Below are positions 8,901 to 17,849 of a stretch of 64,000 bases of DNA, one piece after another (the first letter of the stretch is position 1; every line of letters begins with the position of its first letter). The notes below the pieces were generated by a model. That model was not told the DNA's origin, searched no databases, and worked only from the letters and a program-made list of their open reading frames with translations. A program made the translations under genes and the position numbers. Origin of the DNA: Lewinella cohaerens DSM 23179 (GTDB taxonomy: Bacteria; Bacteroidota; Bacteroidia; Chitinophagales; Saprospiraceae); NCBI RefSeq assembly GCF_000379805.1, contig NZ_KB903587.1, positions 1-64,000 on the forward strand, read 5' to 3'.

Positions 8901-8942
8901 AAATAAAAAGGCAGGAACAGCACCTATTTGCCGCTCCTGCCA
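8901..8942 (-). terminator. Rho-independent terminator of the Kazal-repeat gene
   Basis: On the minus strand a hairpin with GGCAGGA/TCCTGCC arms is followed directly by CTTTTTATTT. It begins about 40 bases after the stop of the gene at 8983-12288. Confidence 0.8.
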
Positions 8943-8982
8943 AAAAAATGAAAAGCTCTTTTTCTTAAAAGCCTTTTTCAGC

Positions 8983-11900
8983 TTATAATTTACTTAATCG
9001 CAAGGTTTTTTGTCCTTCCGAAGTTTGAAGGCGGAAGAGGTAAATACCTGCTGGCTGCCTTGAAAGATCAATTTCCAGGTTATTCACCCCACCATTTGAT
9101 CTAAGGGTCTGTTGCTGAAGGAGCTTACCATTGAGGTCAAACAACTGCCAATTGTAATCTCCTGCCTTTATTGATTCCCAATTCAACTGCACTGTGCTTG
9201 AAGTAGGGTTTGGCGCTGCACTTAAGTTTTTGAGTGCTACTACTTCTTGTGTACTACTTATTAATGAGAATACAGGGTTACTGGTAAATCCATCATCTTC
9301 ACCGCTAAGGTTGATCGTTACCGAGAAGGTATTTGTACAACCATCAATAGACGTCGTGGTGAGTGTAACCGTATAAGTGCCTGGTTCAGTATAGGTGTGG
9401 AATGCTAACGGATCCATACTAACGGTACCATCACCAAAGTCCCACTCGAATTGCACCGCATCAGGGCTAGACAAGTTGATGAAATAAACCTCCAGGGTTG
9501 TTGGATTGATAATGGGTAGGAACCAAGCCCGGCATTCTAAATCACCGTACCAGACGTTTGTCCCCGCAGTAAGCGCTATTTGTATACTACTTTCACAATC
9601 ATCACTAATGACTGTTAGGCTCACCACATAAACGCCTTCGGTAGCATAAGTATGCGTAGGGTTCTGCTCTGTGGAAGTCGTGCCATCACCAAAGTCCCAA
9701 ATCCAGGCATTGATATCACCCAGGGAGAAATCAATAAACTGGTAGCTTAAGAGATCATCTGCATTCGGTTGCTCGAAAAAGAAGAACCCTTGACAAGCAG
9801 GGCCGCCAACACCGCCACCATCGCCTACACACAAGTGATAAGTAGTCGACAAAGTGCCGCATTCAGGGCCTTCAATCACCAGCGTGACATCATACACTCC
9901 TGCTTCTTCGTAAATATGCTCTGGATTCTGCTCGGTAGAGGTCGCACCATCACCAAAGTCCCAGAACCAAGAAGTAATACCACCTATCGTGAAGGATTCA
10001 TCGGTAAAGGTTACCCTATGACCTAGCTCTGCATCATCATAAAATAGGTAGCTAAAATCGGCGTAGCACTCGTTTCCATTATCACAAGGGAAGATATCAT
10101 CGGCCCCGTAGCCTGCACAAATAGCATAGCAAGGATTGATAAACTCTATGAAATCACCTGTGGCAGGGTCAATGACACAAACAGGCAAGTAGTAATCATC
10201 GCAGGTGCAGTCACCACAATCAACAAACTGATCAGGCGTGAAGCCTTCACACTCGGCCATACAGGCATTAGAGAAGGTGATGATTACGCCATCAGGAGTG
10301 GCAACACAGACGGGATCCCAAACGGTATCACAAACGCAGTCCTCTTCACAATCAACATAATACTCAGGGCCGAAGCCTTCGCATTCTGCATAACAGGCGT
10401 TGGGGAAGGTAATAATACCTGCAAATCCATTTACACAAACAGGATCCCATACGGCAGGGCAATTACAGGTTTCGTTACAATCTTCGTATTGATCAGGACC
10501 ATAACCTTCACATTCTGCATAACAAGCATTGATAAACTCTATGCTTTCTCCGGTAGCTGGATCCGTGACACAAACGGGTTCGTAAACCTGAGGGCAAACG
10601 CACTCTTCTTCACAATCCACAAATACATCAAAGCCGTAACAAGCTGCTTCGCATGGATTAGCAAAAGTAAAATTGTATCCCTCGTCTGTAACGACACAAA
10701 CGGGGTCCCATACATCGTCACAGAAACAGGACTCGCCACAGCCATCCAGCCAAGTTGCCGGGCCGTAGCCGGCACATTCGGCGAAGCAAGTATTAGGGAA
10801 ATTGATTACACCAAAGGGCGTACCTACGCATACAGGAGTTCCTCCGTCTTCACAACCACACTCGTTCTCACAGTCAAGGAATTGATCTGGGCTGTAGCCG
10901 GCACATTCTGCAAAGCAAGGGTTATCAAACGTGATTACGTTACCTAAATCATCTAGCACACAAACCGGATCGAGGTATTCCGGGCAGTTACATTCATTAC
11001 CATTACAGTGATAGTAAACATCTGGGCCATAGCCCTCACATTCTGCCTCACATGGGTTTATGAAGGTCAGGATAATACCACCACCAGGCGTAGCTACACA
11101 AACCGGATCAAAGAGGTCTTGTGGGCACTCACATTCATTTTCACAGTCTTCCCATTGGTCAGGGCCATAACCTTCACATTGAGCAAAACAGAAGTTACTG
11201 AAGGTTAAAACAGTACCATCATCAAGCGTCACGCAAACCGGGTCGTAAAATTCCGGGCATACACAACCACCATCACAAGGCTGGTACTGACCTGGCTCAA
11301 ACCCTGCACATTCTGCAAAGCAAGCATTGGTAAATTCGATAACTTCACCAAACGGTGTAATAACACAAACCGGGTCATATTCATCGGTAGGACAATTGCA
11401 TTCCGATTCACAATCCATCCATTGATCGGGGCCATAGCCTTCACATTCGGCGAAGCAGTGGTTTTGAAATTCGATGGTAACCCCATCAGGGGTTGTGACA
11501 CATACAGGTGCATAAAATTCTGGACAGCCGCATTGATTACCTTCACAAGAAGTGTAAACATCGGGACCATAGCCGGCGCATTCAGCAAAACAAGGGCTAA
11601 CAAATTCTAAAATAGCCCCGCTAGGTGTAAAGACGCAAACTGGGTCATATTCATCGGTAGGACAATCACAGTTTTCATCATCATAAACCGTTACCAACTG
11701 AACGACCGTAGCTTCACAATCCTCTCCAGTGATGGTTAAAAGGACCTCGTATTCTCCAGCTTCTGAATATACGTGTACAGGATTTTGCTCATCACTGACA
11801 CCTCCATCTCCGAAGCTCCAAGACCATGAATCGATACCTTCCTCTCCAGGGTAGGAAACATCAAAGAAATGAACCGCGAAACCTTCGTCAGAAGGTACTT

Positions 11901-12288
11901 GCTCATAATAAAAATAAGGAGCACATTCAGTAGGTGGAGGAGGATCAATCCCTCCACAAATAGTCAGGTTGATTTCGTACGTCACTTGATCAGGAACAGC
12001 ATCAAAAAAGACCGAAATAAAATCCCCAGTACAGATATCCTGTGTTCTTACTTCTATCCCCCCAGGATCGCCGAGTGAGGTTTCAATCAATTGCTCATAG
12101 GAGCCGTCATCATTCGTAATAATCGCACCAACTTGAGTGCCATCAGAGAAGAATACCTCGATGGGCCAACCAGGAACCCCGGGGCCGTCTTCTTGTCCAA
12201 AAGTAACTTGTCCGAAGATCGTTACCTGAGCACTGAGTAAGCTGCATAAGAGCAAGAAACTCAGTCCAAATAGGAATTGTTTAAGCAT
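8983..12288 (-). CDS. Secreted protein with twelve Kazal-like repeats, PKD domains and T9SS sorting domain
   Basis: A 1101-residue protein. Residues 1-20 are a signal peptide; 21-112 resemble a beta-sandwich; 122-200 are a PKD domain (WSFGDGGVSDEQNP). Residues about 207-738 are twelve tandem cysteine-rich repeats of 42-48 residues with the plan C-x-C-P-x(2,3)-Y-x-P-V-C-V-x(n)-G-x(3)-F-x-N-x-C-x-A-E-C-x-G-Y-x(n)-C, six cysteines each. The spacing C-x7-C and the Y-D-P-V-C element match Kazal inhibitor domains, while C4-x3-C5 and the longer C3-C4 loop differ from the animal form. Three PKD domains (WDFGDGATSTEQNP and relatives) and a T9SS domain (LSAAPNPTSSTVQLNW to the end) follow. Likely an extracellular or surface protein; protease inhibition is possible but unproven. 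Confidence 0.88.
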   Translation of the reverse strand: MLKQFLFGLSFLLLCSLLSAQVTIFGQVTFGQEDGPGVPGWPIEVFFSDGTQVGAIITNDDGSYEQLIETSLGDPGGIEVRTQDICTGDFISVFFDAVPDQVTYEINLTICGGIDPPPPTECAPYFYYEQVPSDEGFAVHFFDVSYPGEEGIDSWSWSFGDGGVSDEQNPVHVYSEAGEYEVLLTITGEDCEATVVQLVTVYDDENCDCPTDEYDPVCVFTPSGAILEFVSPCFAECAGYGPDVYTSCEGNQCGCPEFYAPVCVTTPDGVTIEFQNHCFAECEGYGPDQWMDCESECNCPTDEYDPVCVITPFGEVIEFTNACFAECAGFEPGQYQPCDGGCVCPEFYDPVCVTLDDGTVLTFSNFCFAQCEGYGPDQWEDCENECECPQDLFDPVCVATPGGGIILTFINPCEAECEGYGPDVYYHCNGNECNCPEYLDPVCVLDDLGNVITFDNPCFAECAGYSPDQFLDCENECGCEDGGTPVCVGTPFGVINFPNTCFAECAGYGPATWLDGCGESCFCDDVWDPVCVVTDEGYNFTFANPCEAACYGFDVFVDCEEECVCPQVYEPVCVTDPATGESIEFINACYAECEGYGPDQYEDCNETCNCPAVWDPVCVNGFAGIITFPNACYAECEGFGPEYYVDCEEDCVCDTVWDPVCVATPDGVIITFSNACMAECEGFTPDQFVDCGDCTCDDYYLPVCVIDPATGDFIEFINPCYAICAGYGADDIFPCDNGNECYADFSYLFYDDAELGHRVTFTDESFTIGGITSWFWDFGDGATSTEQNPEHIYEEAGVYDVTLVIEGPECGTLSTTYHLCVGDGGGVGGPACQGFFFFEQPNADDLLSYQFIDFSLGDINAWIWDFGDGTTSTEQNPTHTYATEGVYVVSLTVISDDCESSIQIALTAGTNVWYGDLECRAWFLPIINPTTLEVYFINLSSPDAVQFEWDFGDGTVSMDPLAFHTYTEPGTYTVTLTTTSIDGCTNTFSVTINLSGEDDGFTSNPVFSLISSTQEVVALKNLSAAPNPTSSTVQLNWESIKAGDYNWQLFDLNGKLLQQQTLRSNGGVNNLEIDLSRQPAGIYLFRLQTSEGQKTLRLSKL

Positions 12289-12385
12289 AATTAGGTAATT
12301 TTGAGTTATAGTTATTAAAGGTTTTTCAGGAAACCAGAGGGTCAGGCTCTTGTCCTGGCCTTTTTTATTAGATTCCCTAATAAAA

Positions 12386-13471
12386 TTATTGTTGTAGCAT
12401 TTTTAGCCAGGAAATACCTTGGGAGCCTTCGATTTTAAGATGGTAACAGCCAGGTTCTAAGTTTAAGTCTGGCAAATTCCAGCTTCGTCGTGGGCTAAAT
12501 TCATAAGTACAGACCCTTCTTCCAAGACCATCTACCAAGGTTAATTTTGCAAAAGGTAAAGCCGTACTAATCGTACAAGGACCGGTACTAGGATTAGGAT
12601 AAAGTTTTGCTTTCAAAGCATTAATGGGGTCTGCAGTAGCAGCAATAACTCCTGGGCGGTAAAGTTTCACCTCAAAAGAATCTACCGTTACTGGAATTGG
12701 CGAAAGCTCGCCGTCTACCAATTGCATGCCCTCTATTTTCAGCCAAGAAGAAAGTGTATCGGGTGCAACTTCAAGGAGATCAACCATATCACTTATGATG
12801 ATAATACTCAGGGTTCCGCCAGTTCCGCCTCCCGTTACAGGGTTATTCCCCAAACGTGTCATTCCTATATTAATCTCTCCAGGAGAGGTGTTTTGCAGGC
12901 TAATACCTTGGCCGTCTTCTTTGAGCCAGTTGCCGGTAGACGAAAAATTAACTGTTGAAAAATGAGCGCTTTCGTATTTTATTCGAAATGCAGCCCCATT
13001 TACTTCTTGAAAATTGTTAATAATAAAATCAATAGGAATCTCAGCCGTTTCATTACTTGTCAGTGGTAGTAAAACGGTTTCATTATTCCATCGAATAGCT
13101 GCTGGGGCTTCTATTTCATTCGGAGACAACTCTACGGGGGTAACAATATCGTGGATGATGCCAAAATTTTCATCCCAGATGAAAAAGTCAAAAAGGTTTA
13201 CCGCACCATTCCCATCTACATCAGCATGTATATAATTTAACCCTATTGGAAAAGACGCTCCCCAGAACTGAGGAATCGCCTGTGCCATAGAAGCATCTTC
13301 ATTTTGGATACGTGCCGGCCCAGTAGCACCCATTGCGTATCCGATAAGGGGTACATCGTATTCATCAACTTTCCCATTTGCATTTGCATCACCAGGAAAA
13401 ACCGTTGATTGAGCAAATACGCAATTGGCAAAAACACCTGCCAATACTATAAAAAGGAGCCTTGTATTCAT
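12386..13471 (-). CDS. Secreted protein with dockerin-like calcium loops and T9SS sorting domain
   Basis: A 361-residue protein starting at ATG 13471 with the signal peptide MNTRLLFIVLAGVFANCVFA. Two dockerin/EF-hand-like loops follow: GDANANGKVDEYD (about residues 27-39) and ADVDGNGAVNLFDF (about residues 83-96). The middle part (about residues 125-260) is a beta-rich domain whose pattern, NETAEIPIDF then VNGAAFRIKY, resembles cohesin or a related Ig-like fold; this is a weak call. The end carries a T9SS domain (LYPNPSTGPCTIS). It lies 97 bases upstream of the Kazal-repeat gene on the same strand, so the two may be co-expressed. A cellulosome is not implied; no glycoside hydrolase is nearby. 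Confidence 0.75.
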   Translation of the reverse strand: MNTRLLFIVLAGVFANCVFAQSTVFPGDANANGKVDEYDVPLIGYAMGATGPARIQNEDASMAQAIPQFWGASFPIGLNYIHADVDGNGAVNLFDFFIWDENFGIIHDIVTPVELSPNEIEAPAAIRWNNETVLLPLTSNETAEIPIDFIINNFQEVNGAAFRIKYESAHFSTVNFSSTGNWLKEDGQGISLQNTSPGEINIGMTRLGNNPVTGGGTGGTLSIIIISDMVDLLEVAPDTLSSWLKIEGMQLVDGELSPIPVTVDSFEVKLYRPGVIAATADPINALKAKLYPNPSTGPCTISTALPFAKLTLVDGLGRRVCTYEFSPRRSWNLPDLNLEPGCYHLKIEGSQGISWLKMLQQ

Positions 13472-13642
13472 ATCAAATTCAATTTCATAAAATAAAAATA
13501 GGTGCAATTCCTTAGCACAGCAACAACAATATTGGTCTTTTTTCGTAAATTACAGCTATTCAATTTATCATAAAAACATGATTTACAGCAATTTAACACA
13601 TTTATTTATCAAATTAATTGACCTTGTCAAGTAACAAAGACG

Positions 13643-15067
13643 GTGAAAAAAAGTAAGCTATTAGACATTTGCCAAGTACTCCAATCAGAAGAATGGCGAC
13701 AATTATTTGATTATGTTAGTTCTCCCTATTTTAACAAGCAGGATGCTGTAACAAAACTATGCTCTCACCTGCGAGAGTTATCCAAGAAAAAATTCCCAGG
13801 TCATCTTTTAAATAGACAAGCAATCTGGACCACCCTCTTTCCCGAAACGAACTTCTCAAACAAAGAAATGGCCTACCTTATGAGTAGCCTTCTCAAATTA
13901 ATCGAGGACTTTTTAGGGCAAAAAGAGTTAGAAGATAACCCACAGCAAAAGGAAACCTTCGTATTGAAAGCTTTGGCTCAACGAAAACTAAAAAAGAGTT
14001 ACACCTATCGGTTAAGGAAACTAAAGAAGGAAGTACAAGATGGAGGAAGGAGAGACGCCCAGAGTTACAAGCTACTTCACACTATTGCGACTATAGAAGA
14101 CATCACCTTTAATGCTCAAAATCTAAGACAGGAAAACCCACACTTACAGGAACAGAACAATGCCTTGGATCAGTACTTTATCCAAACCAAGTTAAAATTG
14201 TACTGTAACATCCTTAATCATGCAGAAGTCATCAGAACCGACTATCAAATCACCTGGCCACAAGATCCACAAGCAAGAAAAATAGACGATTACGACAATT
14301 ATGTCACTAAAACCTATCAATGCCTTTTTGAACTCTTATTAAAAAAGGAGCCAAACGAAGCGTTCTTCCATTTATACGACTCTTTTCTTGATACCGTAGC
14401 TAATATGGTAGGCAAGCAAGAACTTATTGATATGTATTACTATGCCATTAATTATTGCCTGAATGCGATCAACAAAGGAGAAAGACAATATGCGAACAAG
14501 CTTTTACAGCTCTACCAGACAGGGCTTTCCAAAGAATACTTGCTTGTAAATGAAGAACTTTCGCCATGGATTTACAAAAATATCATCAAATTAGGTCTAG
14601 GGTTAAAGCAGTTTGAATGGACAGAAAATTTCATTCTTAACTATACTAAAAAGCTGCCTTCTGCTTATCGCGATGATGCCTTATATTTTAATTTATCTGA
14701 CTTAAGATACCATCAAAAACAATATGATGAAGCGTTGGCGCTTTTAAACAAGGTAGATTTCTCAGACCTTTTCTACAAGCATGGAACCAAGATAATGCTC
14801 TTAAAAATCTACTTTGAAAAACGTGAAACAGAAGCATTATTAAGCCTCTCAGGCTCTTATAAACTCATGTTAATCAGAGAAAAAGAACTTTCTGGAAGTA
14901 TATTAAGCGCTTACAAAAATTTTGTGCGATTACTAGAAAAAACCTACCGAGTGAAAGACAACGGAAAAGATCACCTCCAGAAAATTGAAAATGAAATCAT
15001 CAAAACCAAAAACATCAATGCACGCCAATGGTTGTTAGAACAAATAAAGGAAATGAACAAAAAATAA
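13643..15067 (+). CDS. Hypothetical helical protein
   Basis: A 474-residue protein that I do not recognise. It starts at GTG 13643 (MKKSKLLDICQVLQSEEW), has no signal peptide or membrane helix, and is almost entirely helical, lysine- and leucine-rich, with TPR-like stretches (for example DDALYFNLSDLRYHQKQYDEALALLNKV, shortened here to its central part) in the C-terminal half. It stands alone between two divergently oriented groups. It may belong to a Saprospiria-specific family; the function is unknown. Confidence 0.75.
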   Translation: MKKSKLLDICQVLQSEEWRQLFDYVSSPYFNKQDAVTKLCSHLRELSKKKFPGHLLNRQAIWTTLFPETNFSNKEMAYLMSSLLKLIEDFLGQKELEDNPQQKETFVLKALAQRKLKKSYTYRLRKLKKEVQDGGRRDAQSYKLLHTIATIEDITFNAQNLRQENPHLQEQNNALDQYFIQTKLKLYCNILNHAEVIRTDYQITWPQDPQARKIDDYDNYVTKTYQCLFELLLKKEPNEAFFHLYDSFLDTVANMVGKQELIDMYYYAINYCLNAINKGERQYANKLLQLYQTGLSKEYLLVNEELSPWIYKNIIKLGLGLKQFEWTENFILNYTKKLPSAYRDDALYFNLSDLRYHQKQYDEALALLNKVDFSDLFYKHGTKIMLLKIYFEKRETEALLSLSGSYKLMLIREKELSGSILSAYKNFVRLLEKTYRVKDNGKDHLQKIENEIIKTKNINARQWLLEQIKEMNKK

Positions 15068-15166
15068 AGCAGCAATACTCGAATTCTTAACCCTAGCTTG
15101 CCTAACCGCCTAATTTTTCGTTCCTTCACGAGGAGAAAACAGGCCTTGAGCACTGAACCGCATACT

Positions 15167-16087
15167 ATGAAAATGGACTTACAAAACTCTACTACCGTTA
15201 CCTGGCTTATTGTGCTGGTAATACTATTTATTGCGGTAGGCTATTCTGTCTTTGCGATCAACAACAAGCCGCCACAAATGGCATTTACTGTTGCTGATGA
15301 CTATACCTTTCCCTATAAAATTGATAAAAAAGGATTTCGTACAGAACTGAATCCCATTCTCAAAGAGATTTCGGGAATCACCTCCATTAACCAAGATCAG
15401 GTTATGGCTATTCAGGATGAGAAGGGTATCCTCTTTACCCTAGACCTTAACACCGGAAATATTGTAAGTCAGACCCCTTTTGATAAAGACCGTGACTACG
15501 AAGACCTTTGCCTAGTGGGCGATCATGTCTTTATCCTTGAGCGAGATGGTGATCTCTATCAGTTTAACCTGGCTGCTACTGATACCGTCCAGAAGTTTGA
15601 GACCTCCTTTAGTTATCGTAATGACACGGAGAGCCTATGTTTTGATGCATCGCGCAACCGCTTACTCATCGCCCCAAAGGACGGTGCACCGGATGATACC
15701 GTAGAATTGCCTAAAAACGTAAAAGGCATTTATGCTTTTGACTTGATTACCAAACGGGTAAGCCAAGAACCCGTTATCACAATTGCCGAAAAAGAAATTG
15801 GCCGCATCATAGGTAACGGTGGCAAACCTTACTCCTTCAAACCATCAGCAATAGCGGTACACCCCAAGACGGGGCACATCTACGTATTGGCTTCTGTAGG
15901 GAAGGTTTTAATTGTTGTTGACCCTGTAAGTAATCAGGTGATGCACGTTCAGTTATTGGATGAATCTGTGTTTCCTCAGCCAGAGGGTATGACCTTTGAT
16001 ACTGCGGACAATCTATTGATTTCCAGTGAAGGATTGCTTGCCAAAGCTGCGTCTATTACCCGATTTTCTGCTAAAACGACCAAGTAG
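15167..16087 (+). CDS. SdiA-regulated/YjiK-like beta-propeller protein, membrane anchored
   Basis: A 306-residue protein starting at ATG 15167 with one N-terminal membrane segment (TWLIVLVILFIAVGYSVFAI) followed by a soluble domain facing the periplasm. The domain shows the YjiK/SdiA-regulated pattern: L-K-E-I-S-G-I-T, then V-M-A-I-Q-D-E-K-G-I-L, and D-R-D-Y-E-D-L-C-L-V-G-D near residue 115, as well as PEGMTFDTADNLLISSE near the end. Family members bind calcium and are propeller-like. Its stop overlaps the start of the next gene by one base, so it is in an operon with the split 5'-nucleotidase. Confidence 0.8.
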   Translation: MKMDLQNSTTVTWLIVLVILFIAVGYSVFAINNKPPQMAFTVADDYTFPYKIDKKGFRTELNPILKEISGITSINQDQVMAIQDEKGILFTLDLNTGNIVSQTPFDKDRDYEDLCLVGDHVFILERDGDLYQFNLAATDTVQKFETSFSYRNDTESLCFDASRNRLLIAPKDGAPDDTVELPKNVKGIYAFDLITKRVSQEPVITIAEKEIGRIIGNGGKPYSFKPSAIAVHPKTGHIYVLASVGKVLIVVDPVSNQVMHVQLLDESVFPQPEGMTFDTADNLLISSEGLLAKAASITRFSAKTTK

Positions 16088-16848
16088 TGCAACTCCGAAC
16101 TCTACCTCTATACGCTGTTCTGTTAATGGTGATGCTACCTAGCTGTAGCAAATATTTCCTACCTAGCGATGCCGAACCTACCAATTACCGAATGACGGTA
16201 GCAGAGGAGCCGGCTGACACTGACCCGTTGCATGCAATCATTGCGCCTTACAAAACAGCCCTTGACAGGAAGATGAACAGCGTCATCGGAGAAGTATCAG
16301 GAAGGTTATTCAAAGAAAAACCTGAATCTCCGTTAGGCAATTGGGTCGCTGATGCTTTACAAACAGAAACACAGGCGATCAGTAAAGGGGCCATAGATGC
16401 TAGTGTGCAAAACTATGGCGGCTTGCGTATTCCTGAACTACCTGCAGGGCCTATTACACTGGGGAAAATCTATGAATTGATGCCTTTTGACAACATGCAG
16501 GTCATTGTAGAAATGTCAGGTAGTATAACACAGCGTTTCTTTGACCTTATTGCAGCAGACGGTGGCTGGCCCGTTAGTAAAGAGGTTCAATTTGTCCTCA
16601 AAGGGAAACGTGCCGATCGCCTTACCATCAGCGGCAAGCCCATTGACCCACAGGCAACCTATCGAATTGCTTTGCCTGACTATATTGCCAATGGAGGCGG
16701 TGATGCCGATTTCCTGATCGACCTTCCTAGAGAAAACACCGGGCAGTTTGTCCGTGATCTCCTTATTCGTCATGTACAAAGGTTGACAGAACAGGGCCTA
16801 CCTGTTTCCGCTATTTCCAATGGACAGCGAATTATTTGGGGCGATTAG
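16087..16848 (+). CDS. Lipoprotein with 5'-nucleotidase C-terminal (substrate-binding) domain
   Basis: A 253-residue protein starting at GTG 16087, with a lipoprotein signal ending LPSC at about residue 20. The rest matches the C-terminal domain of UshA-type 5'-nucleotidases: ESPLGNWVADAL, NYGGLR, GKIYELMPFDN, and the closing YIANGGGDADFL. This domain normally binds the nucleotide base but holds no metal centre. The metallophosphoesterase half is the separate gene 63 bases downstream, so the enzyme appears split with the halves in reversed order. The arrangement recurs in Bacteroidota. Confidence 0.87.
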   Translation: MQLRTLPLYAVLLMVMLPSCSKYFLPSDAEPTNYRMTVAEEPADTDPLHAIIAPYKTALDRKMNSVIGEVSGRLFKEKPESPLGNWVADALQTETQAISKGAIDASVQNYGGLRIPELPAGPITLGKIYELMPFDNMQVIVEMSGSITQRFFDLIAADGGWPVSKEVQFVLKGKRADRLTISGKPIDPQATYRIALPDYIANGGGDADFLIDLPRENTGQFVRDLLIRHVQRLTEQGLPVSAISNGQRIIWGD

Positions 16849-16911
16849 TTCCGTTTTCAGTATCTCTATCCGAGTCTCCGTGCCGTTCTGGCCTTAAAAA
16901 ATAAGTAAATC

Positions 16912-17829
16912 ATGCGTAGAAGAACGTTCCTCCGTCAAATTAGTGCTACCGGCCTCATGATTGGTAGTGGCCTGAGCCCAGCCTTAGCGCTTGGTACTTC
17001 TGATACTGTCTCTCTAACTATTTTGCATACTAATGACTGGCACAGCCGAATTGAACCGTTCCCTATGGATGGTGGCCGCAACGCAGGTATGGGCGGTGCC
17101 GTGCGCAGAGCACAGAAGATCGCCGCACTACGCAAAGAGTTGGAGCACGTCTTGTTGCTGGATGCCGGAGATATTTTCCAGGGAACGCCCTATTTCAATC
17201 TCTACAGCGGAGAACTCGAATTCAAACTCATGACTGAGATGGGTTATGACGTCGCCACTATTGGTAACCATGACTTTGATGGTGGCATCGAAAACCTGGC
17301 TAACCAATTTGATCAGCACGCCTCTTTTGGTTTGGTCAATAGTAATTACCGCATGGAGAACACTCCTTTAGCTGGTAAAGTAAAGCCCTATCAAATCATT
17401 GAGAAAGGCTCCTTACGCATTGGCATCTTGGGGGTAGGTATCGAATTAGATGGGCTTGTACCTGCTTCTTTGATCGGAGAAACTGTTTATACCGACCCTA
17501 TTGCTGCTGCCAACAAAACAGCCATGCACCTAAAGATGGAGGAGAAGTGTGATTTGGTCATCTGTCTCTCCCATCTTGGTTACCGTTATCGTGAAGAAAA
17601 GGTAAGTGACCTGGTTTTAGCTGCCCAAAGTCGTAATATTGACCTCATCCTTGGAGGGCATACCCACACCTTCCTAGACGAGCCCGTTGTTGTAAACAAC
17701 AGAGACCAGCAAGGCGTGCTTGTACACCAAGTTGGTTGGGCAGGTATCCTGCTAGGTAGGATCGACGTCAGCTTTGACAAGCGTAGGGGCAAGCGATGTT
17801 TTAACTGTGCGAATGAGTGGTTGGGGTAG
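16912..17829 (+). CDS. 5'-nucleotidase metallophosphoesterase domain, Tat-exported
   Basis: A 305-residue protein with a twin-arginine-like signal (MRRRTFLRQISATGLMIGSG). The catalytic domain shows all metal-binding motifs of UshA-type enzymes: LHTNDWHSRIEP, LDAGDIFQGTPY, IGNHDFDGG, CLSHLGYRY and GGHTHTFLDEP. It should hydrolyse nucleotides in the periplasm with two divalent metals. It lacks the C-terminal nucleotide-binding domain, which is supplied by the gene just upstream. The end converges on the membrane protein gene at 17850. Confidence 0.9.
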   Translation: MRRRTFLRQISATGLMIGSGLSPALALGTSDTVSLTILHTNDWHSRIEPFPMDGGRNAGMGGAVRRAQKIAALRKELEHVLLLDAGDIFQGTPYFNLYSGELEFKLMTEMGYDVATIGNHDFDGGIENLANQFDQHASFGLVNSNYRMENTPLAGKVKPYQIIEKGSLRIGILGVGIELDGLVPASLIGETVYTDPIAAANKTAMHLKMEEKCDLVICLSHLGYRYREEKVSDLVLAAQSRNIDLILGGHTHTFLDEPVVVNNRDQQGVLVHQVGWAGILLGRIDVSFDKRRGKRCFNCANEWLG

Positions 17830-17849
17830 GTAAAATATGAACCTCCCCT

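Noticed and set aside
8807-8923. Longer N-terminus for the histidine kinase from GTG 8923
   Set aside because: It begins inside the terminator hairpin of the upstream gene and would hide the signal peptide.
10489-10947. A 152-codon plus-strand frame within the Kazal repeats
   Set aside because: It mirrors the repeated structure of the real gene on the minus strand and has no signal or family of its own.
10075-11670. Regular ~135-base spaced repeats as a possible CRISPR or minisatellite
   Set aside because: The units are translated, vary at third positions and encode conserved cysteines; there are no identical short repeats with unique spacers and no cas genes.
12315-12375. Hairpin GGTCAGG..CCTGGCC as terminator of the dockerin-like gene
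   Set aside because: Its T run is on the plus strand while both neighbouring genes run on the minus strand, so it does not terminate either.
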